From an uncultured Oscillospiraceae bacterium (GTDB lineage: Bacteria; Bacillota; Clostridia; Oscillospirales; Oscillospiraceae), in NCBI GenBank assembly GCA_947631395.1, contig CANRLF010000002.1, forward strand, positions 160,977 to 224,976: a stretch of DNA of 64,000 bases. Direction: 5' to 3'. Each line of letters begins with the position of its first letter. The stretch's first letter is position 1. The notes below the pieces were generated by a model. The model had not been told where the DNA came from. It saw nothing but the letters and a program-made list of their open reading frames with translations, and did no database searches. The position numbers and the translations under genes were made by a program. Shown in pieces: positions 41,695 to 50,604 of the stretch.

Positions 41695-41856
41695 TCAAAG
41701 CTTAAAGGCGTCGCAGATGTTCTCCATCATATTTCCCGCGGCCTTCATAAGGCGGCCGGCGGCGGTGACGTGCTTTTTGGGCATGGCGATGATGGCCCCA
41801 ACGGCCCCGCCGGCGATCATCCCAACGGCTACGCCCTTGGCAAAAGCTGTATACAT
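41695..41856 (-). CDS. Small glycine-zipper membrane protein
   Basis: A 53-residue frame from ATG 41856, behind AAGGGGGAC. The first 25 residues form a Gly/Ala-rich membrane helix (GVAVGMIAGGAVGAIIAMP), followed by a basic amphipathic tail ending MENICDAFKL. The pattern resembles YtxH-type small membrane proteins. It has its own place between two terminated genes. Function unknown. Confidence 0.7.
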   Translation of the reverse strand: MYTAFAKGVAVGMIAGGAVGAIIAMPKKHVTAAGRLMKAAGNMMENICDAFKL

Positions 41857-41940
41857 AAAAAAGTCCCCCTTTAAGTGGTTTCGCCTTTAGCTTTCCACAA
41901 AAGGGAGAACTTTTTACATGAAAAAAATGTTATTTTATGA

Positions 41941-42714
41941 CTATCTTACTCTGACTGTGACCTCGCCGGAGCGGAGGGTCTCAAAGGCGCCGTCGGGGTA
42001 CCGCACCTGAAGGCCGCACCGGTCATCGACGCCCACAGCCCTGGCGGGGAGGACGGAGCCATCGCGGATGACCCATATGTCCCGGCCCGGAAGGGCGCTC
42101 CTGGAGCGGTATTCCGGCAAAAAACCGAGGGAGCTTACATCCGGCAGGAGCTCATAAAACCGCCTTATTATGGAGAAAGCCAGCTTCGGCAACAGGTCCG
42201 GCCTGTACTCCGCCAGCACGGACCCGGCTGTGTCGGCAATATCCTCCGGGAAGCCGCCGCGAGGAGGCGAGAGGTTCACTCCGATGCCCACGACACAGTA
42301 TAGCGCCTCGCCGCCGGGGCCGAGGGCGGACTCGGTAAGTATGCCGCAGACCTTTTTTCCGCCGATGAGGATGTCGTTTACCCACTTTATCTCAGCCCGG
42401 CGGTCCGTCAGCTCCTCAATGGCACCGCACACAGCCACCGCAGCGGCCGGGGTGAGGAGCGGAAGATCGGCGGGGGACAGGCCGGGCCTTGTCAGGATGC
42501 TCATATATAGCCCGGAGCCTTCGGGAGAGTAGAAGCTCCTGCCCATCCGGCCGCGGCCGCCTGTCTGGCGGGACGCGATCAGCACCGTGTCACCCCGGAG
42601 CTCCGGGGCGAGGCGCTTGAGGCATGAGCTTGTGGAGTCGCACTCCGGCATGAACATGAGCTCCACGCGGCCGGAGAGCTCCGGCGGCAGGGCCGGGAAG
42701 CCGCTGCCGCTCAC
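41941..42714 (-). CDS. birA: Biotin--[acetyl-CoA-carboxylase] ligase
   Basis: The 257-residue enzyme has the biotin-binding ASRQTGGRGRMGRSFYSPEG segment near residue 47, KWVNDILIGGKKVCGIL with the catalytic Lys, and a C-terminal SH3-like domain (GLQVRYPDGAFETLRSGEV). It lacks the N-terminal HTH of regulatory BirA, so it is the mono-functional form. It activates biotin to biotinyl-AMP and joins it to carboxylases. GTG 42714 overlaps the TGA of the small Cys-rich gene upstream, which indicates coupling. Confidence 0.92.
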   Translation of the reverse strand: MSGSGFPALPPELSGRVELMFMPECDSTSSCLKRLAPELRGDTVLIASRQTGGRGRMGRSFYSPEGSGLYMSILTRPGLSPADLPLLTPAAAVAVCGAIEELTDRRAEIKWVNDILIGGKKVCGILTESALGPGGEALYCVVGIGVNLSPPRGGFPEDIADTAGSVLAEYRPDLLPKLAFSIIRRFYELLPDVSSLGFLPEYRSRSALPGRDIWVIRDGSVLPARAVGVDDRCGLQVRYPDGAFETLRSGEVTVRVR

Positions 42715-42920
42715 AGGGTGAAGTCCTCCTTGGTGAGGCCGTCTGTTTTTAGGGGCTCCGCCACCGGCGGTTCGCGCTTCAGAGGGTCATATTTGAAATG
42801 CCTGCAGGAGCCTCCGGCGGAGACGACGCCGCGTCTCAGACACGCCACCTCCGTGGGGCTTATCCTGACGCCGCTGTCGCAATAGGAGCAGCAGGGCTCT
42901 ATTTTTTTGTCAAAAAGCAT
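42711..42920 (-). CDS. Small Cys-rich protein upstream of birA
   Basis: A 69-residue protein from ATG 42920, behind GGGAGG. Four or five cysteines (PCCSYCDSG, ACLRRG, SCRHFKYDP) suggest a small metal-binding fold of the type seen in many clostridial proteins. The tail is rich in Pro and charged residues. Its stop overlaps the birA start, so the two are co-translated. Function unknown. Confidence 0.8.
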   Translation of the reverse strand: MLFDKKIEPCCSYCDSGVRISPTEVACLRRGVVSAGGSCRHFKYDPLKREPPVAEPLKTDGLTKEDFTL

Positions 42921-42946
42921 ATGAAAGCCTCCCTTCGACGTACCCA

Positions 42947-44122
42947 TTATACCCTATCGCGGCCCTTTTTTCCACCCTTTTTGCCAAAAATTAAGGACAT
43001 GAGAGAGAAAAGACCAAGGGTGCCGCCGGCGAGGCCGGAGCTCAGAGCCAGCGCCGGACCAAAGCCCATGTCGGCCATCCGGCCCACCGCGTCGGCTAAA
43101 AAGGCCCCCACGGGGGCGTCGAGGCTTATGAACGTCACTGCCGCCGCCGCGAGACCGGCGGAGAGTACGCCGTGAAGGAGCTTTCCGGCGATGTAGCTCT
43201 TCGCGGAAAGGCCGCTCTTATATAGGAAAGATAGGACCTGGCAGTGGACGGAGAGTCCGGCCCAGCCCAGCATGAAGGCCGCCATCGCCACGCTCCCGCG
43301 GAGGCTATCCGACACATCCCGGAGGCTCCACACGCCGCTTGTGAGCTCAATGAGGCCGGTGAGGAGCTTTTCCGCCCAGAGACTGTCCATACCGAATATA
43401 CCGAACAGGGCGCCGATGAGCTCCGCCAGGGCCGTTATGACCCCGGAGAGGAACATAAGGCGAATAAGCACGGTGAAAAATATGACGAAGCCGCAGATAT
43501 TGAGGCAGGAGGAGAAGGCGGAGGTCACGGAGCTGACGAAAGCCTGAGGAAACGGGACGGCGCGGCTGTTTTTCGCGGTCACGGCGGTATGTGAACCGCC
43601 GCCGTAATTTCGGAATATGAGCCCCACAAGCACCGAGGCCGCGATGTGTGTAAGGTACAGGACCGCCCCGACGGCGGAGCTTGAGAATATACCCGCGCCG
43701 ACAACGCCGAAGATGAAGGCGGGGCCGGAGTTGTTGCAGAAGGCCAGCATACGCTCCGCCTCGTTTTTTGAGCAACGCCCGGAGTCATACAGGTTTATCA
43801 CGGTCCTGGCACCCACCGGATAGCCGCCGATGAACCCGAGGATAAGCGCCCCGGCGCACTGACCGCCCACGTTGAACAGACGGCCCATCACCGGCGACAG
43901 GCCACGCGCCGCCATATCCGCCAGCCCAAGCTCCACGATGAGGGAGGAGATGACGAAAAAGGGCAGGAGGGACGGGACAAGCACATTAAGGCACAGCTCA
44001 ACGCCCTCAACGGCGGCGGCGACCATCTGGGTGGGGAAGATGAGGAGCCCCGCCGTGACGGCGACGAGGCCGATGACGGAAAATGAGTCGAATACGCGCT
44101 TTCTCAGTCTGAGTACGTTCAT
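42947..44122 (-). CDS. ylbJ: Sporulation integral membrane protein YlbJ
   Basis: The 391-residue protein has about ten membrane helices and the YlbJ/SpoVV signatures: LNVLVPSLLPFFVISSLI, FIGGYPVGARTVINLYDSG and LAFCNNSGPAFIFGVVGAG. YlbJ (SpoVV) moves dipicolinic acid across the outer forespore membrane, so it marks an endospore former. ATG 44122 follows AGGGGG. It is divergent from yqfC and yqfD, which are also sporulation genes, across a gap of about 100 bp. Confidence 0.92.
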   Translation of the reverse strand: MNVLRLRKRVFDSFSVIGLVAVTAGLLIFPTQMVAAAVEGVELCLNVLVPSLLPFFVISSLIVELGLADMAARGLSPVMGRLFNVGGQCAGALILGFIGGYPVGARTVINLYDSGRCSKNEAERMLAFCNNSGPAFIFGVVGAGIFSSSAVGAVLYLTHIAASVLVGLIFRNYGGGSHTAVTAKNSRAVPFPQAFVSSVTSAFSSCLNICGFVIFFTVLIRLMFLSGVITALAELIGALFGIFGMDSLWAEKLLTGLIELTSGVWSLRDVSDSLRGSVAMAAFMLGWAGLSVHCQVLSFLYKSGLSAKSYIAGKLLHGVLSAGLAAAAVTFISLDAPVGAFLADAVGRMADMGFGPALALSSGLAGGTLGLFSLMSLIFGKKGGKKGRDRV

Positions 44123-44223
44123 ATCAATACCCCCTTTTTGTAAACCATATGTCCCGAGGGTCGTATTTTTGACTGGACGGGCATACAATTCATGGAAACG
44201 AGCAACGCGGGGAGGGAAACGAT

Positions 44224-44499
44224 ATGAAGAGGAAACGAATGTCGCTGACGAGGGCGGCGGAGGTCTTTGACGTGCCCGGCCAGCCGGCTCTGGGAGTGGC
44301 AAGGATCACCGTGACCGGCTCACGGCGGGCGCATATCGAAAATCACCGGGGACTTATCGAGTACGGCCCGGAGATCATAGGCGTAAGCGCCGGGGATATG
44401 ACGATAAAGCTCCGCGGCCGGGAGCTTGAGATCACCGCGATGAGCGACATGGAGCTTGTGGTGACGGGGGAAATATCGGCTGTGGAGCTTCTTGACTGA
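44224..44499 (+). CDS. yqfC: Sporulation protein YqfC
   Basis: The 91-residue protein has the YqfC pattern: a basic N-terminus, RITVTGSRRAHIENHRGLIE, then EIIGVSAGDMTIKLRGRELE. The gene is sigma-E dependent in Bacillus and precedes yqfD, as here. ATG 44224 follows GGGAGGG. The stop is 13 bp before the yqfD start and overlaps its ribosome site. Confidence 0.9.
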   Translation: MKRKRMSLTRAAEVFDVPGQPALGVARITVTGSRRAHIENHRGLIEYGPEIIGVSAGDMTIKLRGRELEITAMSDMELVVTGEISAVELLD

Positions 44500-44511
44500 G
44501 GAGGTGTGCGT

Positions 44512-45708
44512 GTGGCGGCTCTCAACTTTCTTCTTGGCACGGTGCGGGTGGGGCTCCGGTGCGATTACTCCGAGCGGGCAGTGAACATTTGCGCCAGGAA
44601 CCATGTGGATTTCCGGGACCTCAGGCGCTCGCCGGACGGCGCGGCGGAGATGACCGTGGACATAAGGGGCTATATGACGCTCCGGCGGGCGGCCAGGGAC
44701 ACAGGCGCATTCACCGTGCGGATAATCCGTCGGCGGGGCGCGCCGTTTTTCCTCTGGCGGATAAGGAAACGCTATGTGCTGCTGATCGGCATGGCGGTGT
44801 GCTTTTTCCTCATCGGCCTGTCGTCCGTTTATGTCTGGCAGATAGACGTGGTGGGCAACGAGAGCGTACCGAGCTCGGAGATACTGGCGGCGCTGAAAGC
44901 CGAGGGCGTGGACATCGGCACATGCGTACTGGACATACCTCAACGTCAGGTGACGAACAGGATACTTATGAAGCTGCCGCAGCTGAGCTTCGTGACCCTC
45001 AACACACACGGAAGCCGCCTGGAGGTCATAGTCCGTGAGGGGCGGCCCAGGCCGGATACATACGACCCGGAGGAGCCGGCCTGTGTTAAAGCGGTAAAGG
45101 GGGGCATAATAACCGAAATGACCGTCAACGAGGGCTGGGCCACAGCAAGGGTTGGAGATACGGTGACGCCGGGGGATGAGCTTATTTCCTCATACGTTCC
45201 CCTCGGCACCGGCAGGACAGTCCACGCCATGGGGAGCGTCCGGGCCCGGACGTGGTATGAGATGAGGGCCACAATGCCCGTTGAAACGGTGAAAAAGGAG
45301 TACACCGGGAAAAAAAGGACCCGCCGGGCCATAATTTTAGGAGGAAAACGGATAAATTTATATATTTCTGGTGGAAATCCATATGGGTGTTGTGATAAAA
45401 TCATTATGTATAAGGACGTTACCCTGCCGGGAGGCGCGGTGATGCCGCTGACCTTCGTGACGGAGGTCTATGAGGAGTACAGACCGGTGCAGACCGGCGT
45501 GTCGCCGGAGGACGCACAGCGGATGCTGAAGGCGAGGCTTTTGGATAGGCTCGAGGACACCATTGACGGCGGCTCCGTGACTTCGGTGGAGTATGACGTG
45601 GCTGAGGACGGGCAGTCAGTGACAGTGATACTGCGGGCCGAGTGCCTGGAGGAGATAGGGGCTCAGTTCCCGCCGGAGGCGGACGGAGAGAATACCGGCG
45701 GGGAGTAG
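44512..45708 (+). CDS. yqfD: Sporulation protein YqfD
   Basis: The 398-residue protein has an N-terminal domain (VRVGLRCDYSERAVNICARN), one membrane helix (VLLIGMAVCFFLIGLSSVYV, about 84-103) and a large outer domain. The outer domain includes a POTRA-like segment (IDVVGNESVPSSEILAALKA). GTG 44512 is chosen because GAGGAGGTG ends six bases upstream; GTG 44506 lies in that site. YqfD is needed for normal sporulation. phoH follows by 28 bp. Confidence 0.9.
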   Translation: MAALNFLLGTVRVGLRCDYSERAVNICARNHVDFRDLRRSPDGAAEMTVDIRGYMTLRRAARDTGAFTVRIIRRRGAPFFLWRIRKRYVLLIGMAVCFFLIGLSSVYVWQIDVVGNESVPSSEILAALKAEGVDIGTCVLDIPQRQVTNRILMKLPQLSFVTLNTHGSRLEVIVREGRPRPDTYDPEEPACVKAVKGGIITEMTVNEGWATARVGDTVTPGDELISSYVPLGTGRTVHAMGSVRARTWYEMRATMPVETVKKEYTGKKRTRRAIILGGKRINLYISGGNPYGCCDKIIMYKDVTLPGGAVMPLTFVTEVYEEYRPVQTGVSPEDAQRMLKARLLDRLEDTIDGGSVTSVEYDVAEDGQSVTVILRAECLEEIGAQFPPEADGENTGGE

Positions 45709-45736
45709 AAATATAACACCAAAGAGAGGTAAGCGT

Positions 45737-46735
45737 ATGACCGAACAACTCATGTCCATAGACCGGATGGAGAACGTGATAAACGTATTCGGCTCCTTCG
45801 ATGAAAACCTACGGCTCATCGAGTCACAGCTCAATGTGCGCATAACGGACAGGGAGAGCGAGATACACATATCCGGAGAGCCGGAGGACGTGATGCGCGC
45901 CCAGAGGGCCATAGAGGGCCTGATGAAGCTGGCCGCAAAGGGGGAGAACATCGGCGAGCAGAACGTCCGCTATGTGCTGGGCCTTGTGGAGAGCGGCGAG
46001 GACGATAAGATAGGGGAGCTGTCAAGGGACGTCATTTGCGTCACAGCCAAGGGCAAGCCCATAAAGGCCAAGACGTTGGGACAGAAAAAATACGTGGACG
46101 CTATTATGAAAAATACGGTGACTATCGGCATAGGACCCGCCGGAACGGGCAAAACTTACCTTGCCGTGGCCGCCGCCGTGGCGGCCTTCCGGGCGAAAAC
46201 AGTTAACCGCATAATCCTCACCCGCCCCGCGGTAGAGGCCGGAGAGCGGCTGGGCTTTTTGCCGGGGGATCTGCAGTCGAAGGTGGACCCGTATCTGCGG
46301 CCGCTATATGACGCCCTCTTCGATATGCTGGGGGCTGAGACTTATCAGAAATATCTGGAGCGGGGGGACATCGAGGTGGCGCCGCTGGCGTATATGCGGG
46401 GACGGACGCTGGACGACAGCTTTATAATCCTGGATGAGGCGCAAAATACCTCAAGAGAGCAGATGAAGATGTTCCTGACCCGCCTGGGCTTCGGCTCGAA
46501 GATCGTCATCACCGGCGACGAGACGCAGATAGACCTGCCTGCCGACAAGGTGTCCGGCCTCAGGGAGGCGGTGAGGGTTCTGGACGGGGTGGAGGACATA
46601 GCCATAAAACGGCTGACCTCGGCGGACGTCGTGCGGCACGTCCTTGTCCAGCGCATAGTTGAGGCTTACGACCGATACGAGCGCGCCCGCCAGAGCGCCG
46701 CGCCGAGACAGCCAAGAAAGGGAGATAAGAGATGA
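45737..46735 (+). CDS. phoH: PhoH-family ATPase
   Basis: The 332-residue protein has a KH-like N-terminus and the PhoH ATPase core. The core shows Walker A GPAGTGKT (133-140), ILTRPAVEAGERLGFLPGDL and Walker B FIILDEAQNT. PhoH-like proteins bind RNA and commonly lie beside ybeY, hinting at a shared rRNA role. ATG 45737 follows AGAGAGG. The TGA stop overlaps the start of an M32 peptidase gene. The 7TM-HD gene yqfF often found here is absent. Confidence 0.93.
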   Translation: MTEQLMSIDRMENVINVFGSFDENLRLIESQLNVRITDRESEIHISGEPEDVMRAQRAIEGLMKLAAKGENIGEQNVRYVLGLVESGEDDKIGELSRDVICVTAKGKPIKAKTLGQKKYVDAIMKNTVTIGIGPAGTGKTYLAVAAAVAAFRAKTVNRIILTRPAVEAGERLGFLPGDLQSKVDPYLRPLYDALFDMLGAETYQKYLERGDIEVAPLAYMRGRTLDDSFIILDEAQNTSREQMKMFLTRLGFGSKIVITGDETQIDLPADKVSGLREAVRVLDGVEDIAIKRLTSADVVRHVLVQRIVEAYDRYERARQSAAPRQPRKGDKR

Positions 46736-48228
46736 ACACAGCTGAAGCCATAAACAGGCTAAATGACTTGGAGCTCAAGGAATTTGCCTACGGACACGCC
46801 ATGGGGATACTGAGCTTTGACGACGAGACAGTGGCTCCCAAGGGGTCATATATACCACGGGGCAAGACCATGGGGGTGCTGTCGGAGCTCAGCTACAAGC
46901 TGACCACAGGCGATGAGGCCATGGGGCTTTTAGACTGGCTTAAGGAGCATGTGGACGAGCTGTCAGATGAGGACAGACGTCGGGTGGAGATAAGGGACAA
47001 GCGTTCAAGGCAACTCAGGGCCATACCGGTGGAGGAGTATGTGGCATACTCGGAGCTCATAAATGAGGCATCCAACGTATGGCGTGAGGCCAAGAACAAC
47101 TCGGATTACAAGCTGTTTGAGCCGTACCTCGGGAAGATAATCGACGCGCAAAAGCGTTTCGCGTCCCTCGTCGCGCCGGACATGGATCCGTACGACTACT
47201 GCCTTGACCAGTACGAGGAGGGGCTAACTCAGGATAAGTGCGAGGAGTTTTTCGGCTCCCTCCGGGAGCACATAGTGCCGCTCCTTGAAAAGATAAAGGC
47301 AGCAAAGCCAATAGATACCTCATTTTTGGAGGTATCTTTCCCGGTAAGCGCCCAGAGGGAGCTTTCCAAAAAGCTCATGGAGCTCGAGGGGCTTCCGGAG
47401 GAAAACTGCATATTGGGTGAGGTGGAGCACCCATTCACCACGGGCTTTTCGAAATACGATATGCGAATAACCACCCACTATTACGAAAATAACTTCCTGT
47501 CCTCCATGTACTCCGTCATCCACGAGGGCGGACATGCCCTATACGACATGCACTCCGACGACAGGTTCGTGTTCACGAGCCTCGAGGGGGGGGTGTCCAT
47601 GGGCGTACACGAGAGCCAGTCCAGGTTCTATGAGAACATCATCGGCCGGAGCAGGGAGTTCGTGACGCTTATTTACCCGGAGCTCATAAGGCTCTGCCCG
47701 AAGCTGGCCGCCCACTCCGCCGAGGAGCTGTGGAGGGCCGCAAATGTGGCAAGACCGAGCCTCATACGCACTGAGGCCGACGAGCTCACATATCCGCTCC
47801 ACATCATGGTGCGATATGAGATGGAAAAGGCCATGATGAAGGGAGAGGTGAATACCTCTGAGCTTCCCGAAATGTGGAACGGGCTTTATAAGGAGTACCT
47901 GGGCATAGACGTACCGGACGATAAAAACGGGATATTGCAGGACTCCCACTGGTCCGGCGGGGCCATTGGCTATTTCCCATCATACGCGCTGGGCAGTGCC
48001 TACGGGGCACAGCTCCTGGCCAAAATGGGCGAGAGCCTGGATGTGCGGGAGACCGTGAAAAAGGGCGACTTAAAGCCGGTGAACGACTGGCTCGAGGAGC
48101 GCATATGGAGATACGGGTGCCTGTATAAGCCGGCGGAGCTCATGGAGCGAGCGTTTGGCGGGCCATTTGACCCGAAATACTACACGGACTACCTTGAGCG
48201 GAAGTTCGGGGAGGTGTACGGGCTTTGA
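46732..48228 (+). CDS. M32-family metallocarboxypeptidase
   Basis: The 498-residue protein has the zinc motif HEGGH (264-268) and the third-ligand region GVHESQSRFYENIIGR. The family signatures HPFTTGFSKYDMRITTHY and WSGGAIGYFPSYALGSAYGA are also present. These are typical of thermostable carboxypeptidase 1 (M32), which trims C-terminal residues. The length is normal. It overlaps phoH by four bases and ybeY by four bases, so it is embedded in the phoH-ybeY-era operon, an unusual place for it. Confidence 0.93.
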   Translation: MNTAEAINRLNDLELKEFAYGHAMGILSFDDETVAPKGSYIPRGKTMGVLSELSYKLTTGDEAMGLLDWLKEHVDELSDEDRRRVEIRDKRSRQLRAIPVEEYVAYSELINEASNVWREAKNNSDYKLFEPYLGKIIDAQKRFASLVAPDMDPYDYCLDQYEEGLTQDKCEEFFGSLREHIVPLLEKIKAAKPIDTSFLEVSFPVSAQRELSKKLMELEGLPEENCILGEVEHPFTTGFSKYDMRITTHYYENNFLSSMYSVIHEGGHALYDMHSDDRFVFTSLEGGVSMGVHESQSRFYENIIGRSREFVTLIYPELIRLCPKLAAHSAEELWRAANVARPSLIRTEADELTYPLHIMVRYEMEKAMMKGEVNTSELPEMWNGLYKEYLGIDVPDDKNGILQDSHWSGGAIGYFPSYALGSAYGAQLLAKMGESLDVRETVKKGDLKPVNDWLEERIWRYGCLYKPAELMERAFGGPFDPKYYTDYLERKFGEVYGL

Positions 48229-48713
48229 TAAGCGTTTCGGTGACGAGAGACAGGCCGGGGCTGGGCCACACTGAGACCGCGGGGCTTATAAAAAAAGCCA
48301 TCATGGCGACGCTGGAGGCGGAGGGCGTCACGGAGCCGTGCCATGTGGACGTATTGCTGACAGACGACGAGGGCATCCACGCTATCAACCTCCAACACCG
48401 GCAGGTGGACGCGCCGACGGATGTGCTGAGCTTTCCGATGAACGACCTGACTCCGGGGGAGTTTTCGCCGTCGGTGTGTGAAAAGGACTACGACACCGGC
48501 GAGATCATATTGGGGGACATGGTCATCGACATCCCGCGCTGTGAGGAGCAGGGACGGGAGTACGGCCACGGATACAAGCGGGAGGTAAGCTACCTCGCCG
48601 TGCACTCCACGCTTCATCTTCTGGGCTACGACCACATGGACGAGGGGCCCCAAAAGGCACAAATGCGCGGCCGCGAGGACGAGATCATGGACAGGCTCAA
48701 TATCCAAAGATAA
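48225..48713 (+). CDS. ybeY: Endoribonuclease YbeY
   Basis: The 162-residue enzyme has the zinc motif H127-x3-H131-x5-H137 in HSTLHLLGYDH and the NLQHRQVDAPTDVLSFP segment. YbeY takes part in 16S rRNA 3' end maturation and ribosome quality control. The start is TTG 48225, overlapping the TGA of the M32 gene, so it depends on coupled translation. era follows by 34 bp. Confidence 0.93.
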   Translation: MISVSVTRDRPGLGHTETAGLIKKAIMATLEAEGVTEPCHVDVLLTDDEGIHAINLQHRQVDAPTDVLSFPMNDLTPGEFSPSVCEKDYDTGEIILGDMVIDIPRCEEQGREYGHGYKREVSYLAVHSTLHLLGYDHMDEGPQKAQMRGREDEIMDRLNIQR

Positions 48714-48747
48714 GAAACGCTCAAATAAAGAAAGTTGAGGATCACCT

Positions 48748-49638
48748 ATGATAAAACGCACAGCACTTATCGCCGTCGTTGGACGGCCGAATGTGGGGAA
48801 GTCCACATTGGTAAACGCCATGGTCGGGGAGAAGGTGTCCATCGTGACGCCAAAGCCCCAGACGACAAGGAACCGCATCTTCGGCGTGGCGGAGAGGGGA
48901 GAGACACAGCTGGTCTTTGCCGACACGCCGGGATTCCACAAGGCCCGGACGAAGCTGGGGGACTACATGGTCAAGGTTGTGGAGGAGTCCGTGGAGGACG
49001 ACGTGGACGCGGTGTGCCTGGTGGTGGAGCCCAAGGCCAGCATAGGCCCACAGGAGGCGGGGCTCATTGCGAAGATCAAGGCGACGAAAGCCCCGGCGGT
49101 GCTGGTCATAAATAAGATAGACACAGTGGAAAAGCCGGAGCTCCTGCCGGTCATAGCACTCTACGCCAAGGAGCACGACTGGGCGTCGGTGGTGCCCATA
49201 TCAGCCCGCAGGAGCCAGGGACTGGACATACTGTTTGACGAGCTTGAAAAATTCGCCAAGGAGGACCAGCAACTCTTCCCGGAGGACATGATCACCGATC
49301 AAACGACGAGGCAGATGTGCGCGGAGATAATAAGGGAGAAGCTCCTTTTGAACCTCCAGTCCGAGGTGCCACACGGCACGGCGGTGGAGATAACGGTCTT
49401 TAACGAGCGGGAGGACGGCGTCACGGACATTACCGCCACCATATACTGCGAAAAGGAGAGCCACAAGGGCATAATCATCGGCAAAAACGGCGAGAAGCTG
49501 AAAGCCGTTGGCGAGTCCGCCAGACGCGACATGGAAAAGCTTTTGGACTCGAGAGTTTATCTGAACACCTGGGTGAAGGTGAAGGAGAACTGGCGCGATT
49601 CTGGGGCAAATCTCAAGACCTTCGGGTACACCGAATAA
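48748..49638 (+). CDS. era: GTPase Era
   Basis: The 296-residue protein has G1 GRPNVGKST (11-19), G3 DTPGFH and G4 NKID, and a C-terminal KH domain with GIIIGKNGEKLK. Era binds the 3' end of 16S rRNA and helps mature the 30S subunit. It sits after ybeY and before yqzL and recO, the usual Firmicutes order, but without dgkA and cdd in between. Confidence 0.96.
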   Translation: MIKRTALIAVVGRPNVGKSTLVNAMVGEKVSIVTPKPQTTRNRIFGVAERGETQLVFADTPGFHKARTKLGDYMVKVVEESVEDDVDAVCLVVEPKASIGPQEAGLIAKIKATKAPAVLVINKIDTVEKPELLPVIALYAKEHDWASVVPISARRSQGLDILFDELEKFAKEDQQLFPEDMITDQTTRQMCAEIIREKLLLNLQSEVPHGTAVEITVFNEREDGVTDITATIYCEKESHKGIIIGKNGEKLKAVGESARRDMEKLLDSRVYLNTWVKVKENWRDSGANLKTFGYTE

Positions 49639-49724
49639 ATTGGATATTCCGAATAAATTTCCCTCTCATATTCCCGCCGCGAGGGCAAAAACTAACCTTG
49701 CAACGGGGGAGAGAGGATCGAAAT

Positions 49725-49832
49725 ATGGATATTGCGGGATTGTGGCGGCTTTTCTGGGCGACGGGGGATATACGTATATTCCTAGCCGCCAGGGAGCTGG
49801 AGAAAGAGAGAGAGGAAGAACGGACGGCCTGA
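49725..49832 (+). CDS. yqzL: YqzL-like small protein
   Basis: A 35-residue frame from ATG 49725, eight bases after GAGAGGA. It reads GLWRLFWATGDIRIFLAARE and ends in a run of Glu and Arg. In Bacillus a small YqzL protein with a similar W-x-x-F-x-x-TG-x-I-x-x-Y/F-L pattern lies between era and recO, as here. A CGGACGGCC/GGCCGTCCG hairpin (49821-49842) covers its stop codon. Function unknown. Confidence 0.75.
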   Translation: MDIAGLWRLFWATGDIRIFLAARELEKEREEERTA

Positions 49833-49851
49833 GGGCCGTCCGGGGGCGCAG

Positions 49852-50595
49852 ATGTACATAACGACGCCGGGGCTTGTCCTGAGAGAGACGGAATATAAGG
49901 AGTCCAGCCGCATACTCACGGTATTGACGGCCACCAACGGGAAGCTGACGGTACAGGCCCGTGGGGCAAAGCGCAAGGGGAGCAAAATAGCGGCGGCGAC
50001 TCAGCTACTGTCTCTGTCGGAGATGACGCTTTTTGAAAATAAGGACCGATATACCCTGACGGAGGCCAGGAGCGTGGAGCTCTTCCGGGGCCTTCGGGAG
50101 GACCTGACGAAGCTGGCCCTGGGGACATATTTCGCCGAGGCGCTGGAGAGCCTTTCGGATGAGGACGCGCCAAGCCCGGAGCTGCTGTCCCTTGGACTCA
50201 ACGCCCTCTACGCATTATCTGAGGGGCTTAACTCAGATGGCATTATAAAGGCGGCCTTCGAGCTGCGCCTTGCGTGCCTTTCGGGCTTTGAGCCGGCGCT
50301 GGAGGCCTGTCAGGTCTGCGGCAAGGGGAATATGACCGCGCCGGTGCTGTCACTTTCCGGCGGGACGGTGTACTGCGCCGCCTGCCGGCCAGAGGGGACG
50401 GGGGAGTGCGTGACACTGCCGCCGGGGGTGCTCGATGCCATGAGGTATATAGTGTCCGCAGACCCGAAAAAATTATATTCCTTCACCGTGGGACTTGAGA
50501 CGGAAAAGAGACTTTCAAAAATATGCGAGGCGTACCTGCTGACTCAGCTTGGCCGCGGGTTCAGGACGCTTGACTATTACAAAACGGTAAGATAG
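49852..50595 (+). CDS. recO: DNA repair protein RecO
   Basis: The 247-residue protein has the RecO OB-fold N-terminus (TPGLVLRETEYKESSRILTV, then KLTVQARGAKRKGSK) and a helical C-terminal domain. Four Cys (ACQVCGKG and YCAACRPEG) form a zinc site. RecO loads RecA with RecR and anneals SSB-coated strands. ATG 49852 has a weak ribosome site. The larA-like gene begins 9 bp after its stop. Confidence 0.95.
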   Translation: MYITTPGLVLRETEYKESSRILTVLTATNGKLTVQARGAKRKGSKIAAATQLLSLSEMTLFENKDRYTLTEARSVELFRGLREDLTKLALGTYFAEALESLSDEDAPSPELLSLGLNALYALSEGLNSDGIIKAAFELRLACLSGFEPALEACQVCGKGNMTAPVLSLSGGTVYCAACRPEGTGECVTLPPGVLDAMRYIVSADPKKLYSFTVGLETEKRLSKICEAYLLTQLGRGFRTLDYYKTVR

Positions 50596-50604
50596 GTGGT
50601 TTAT

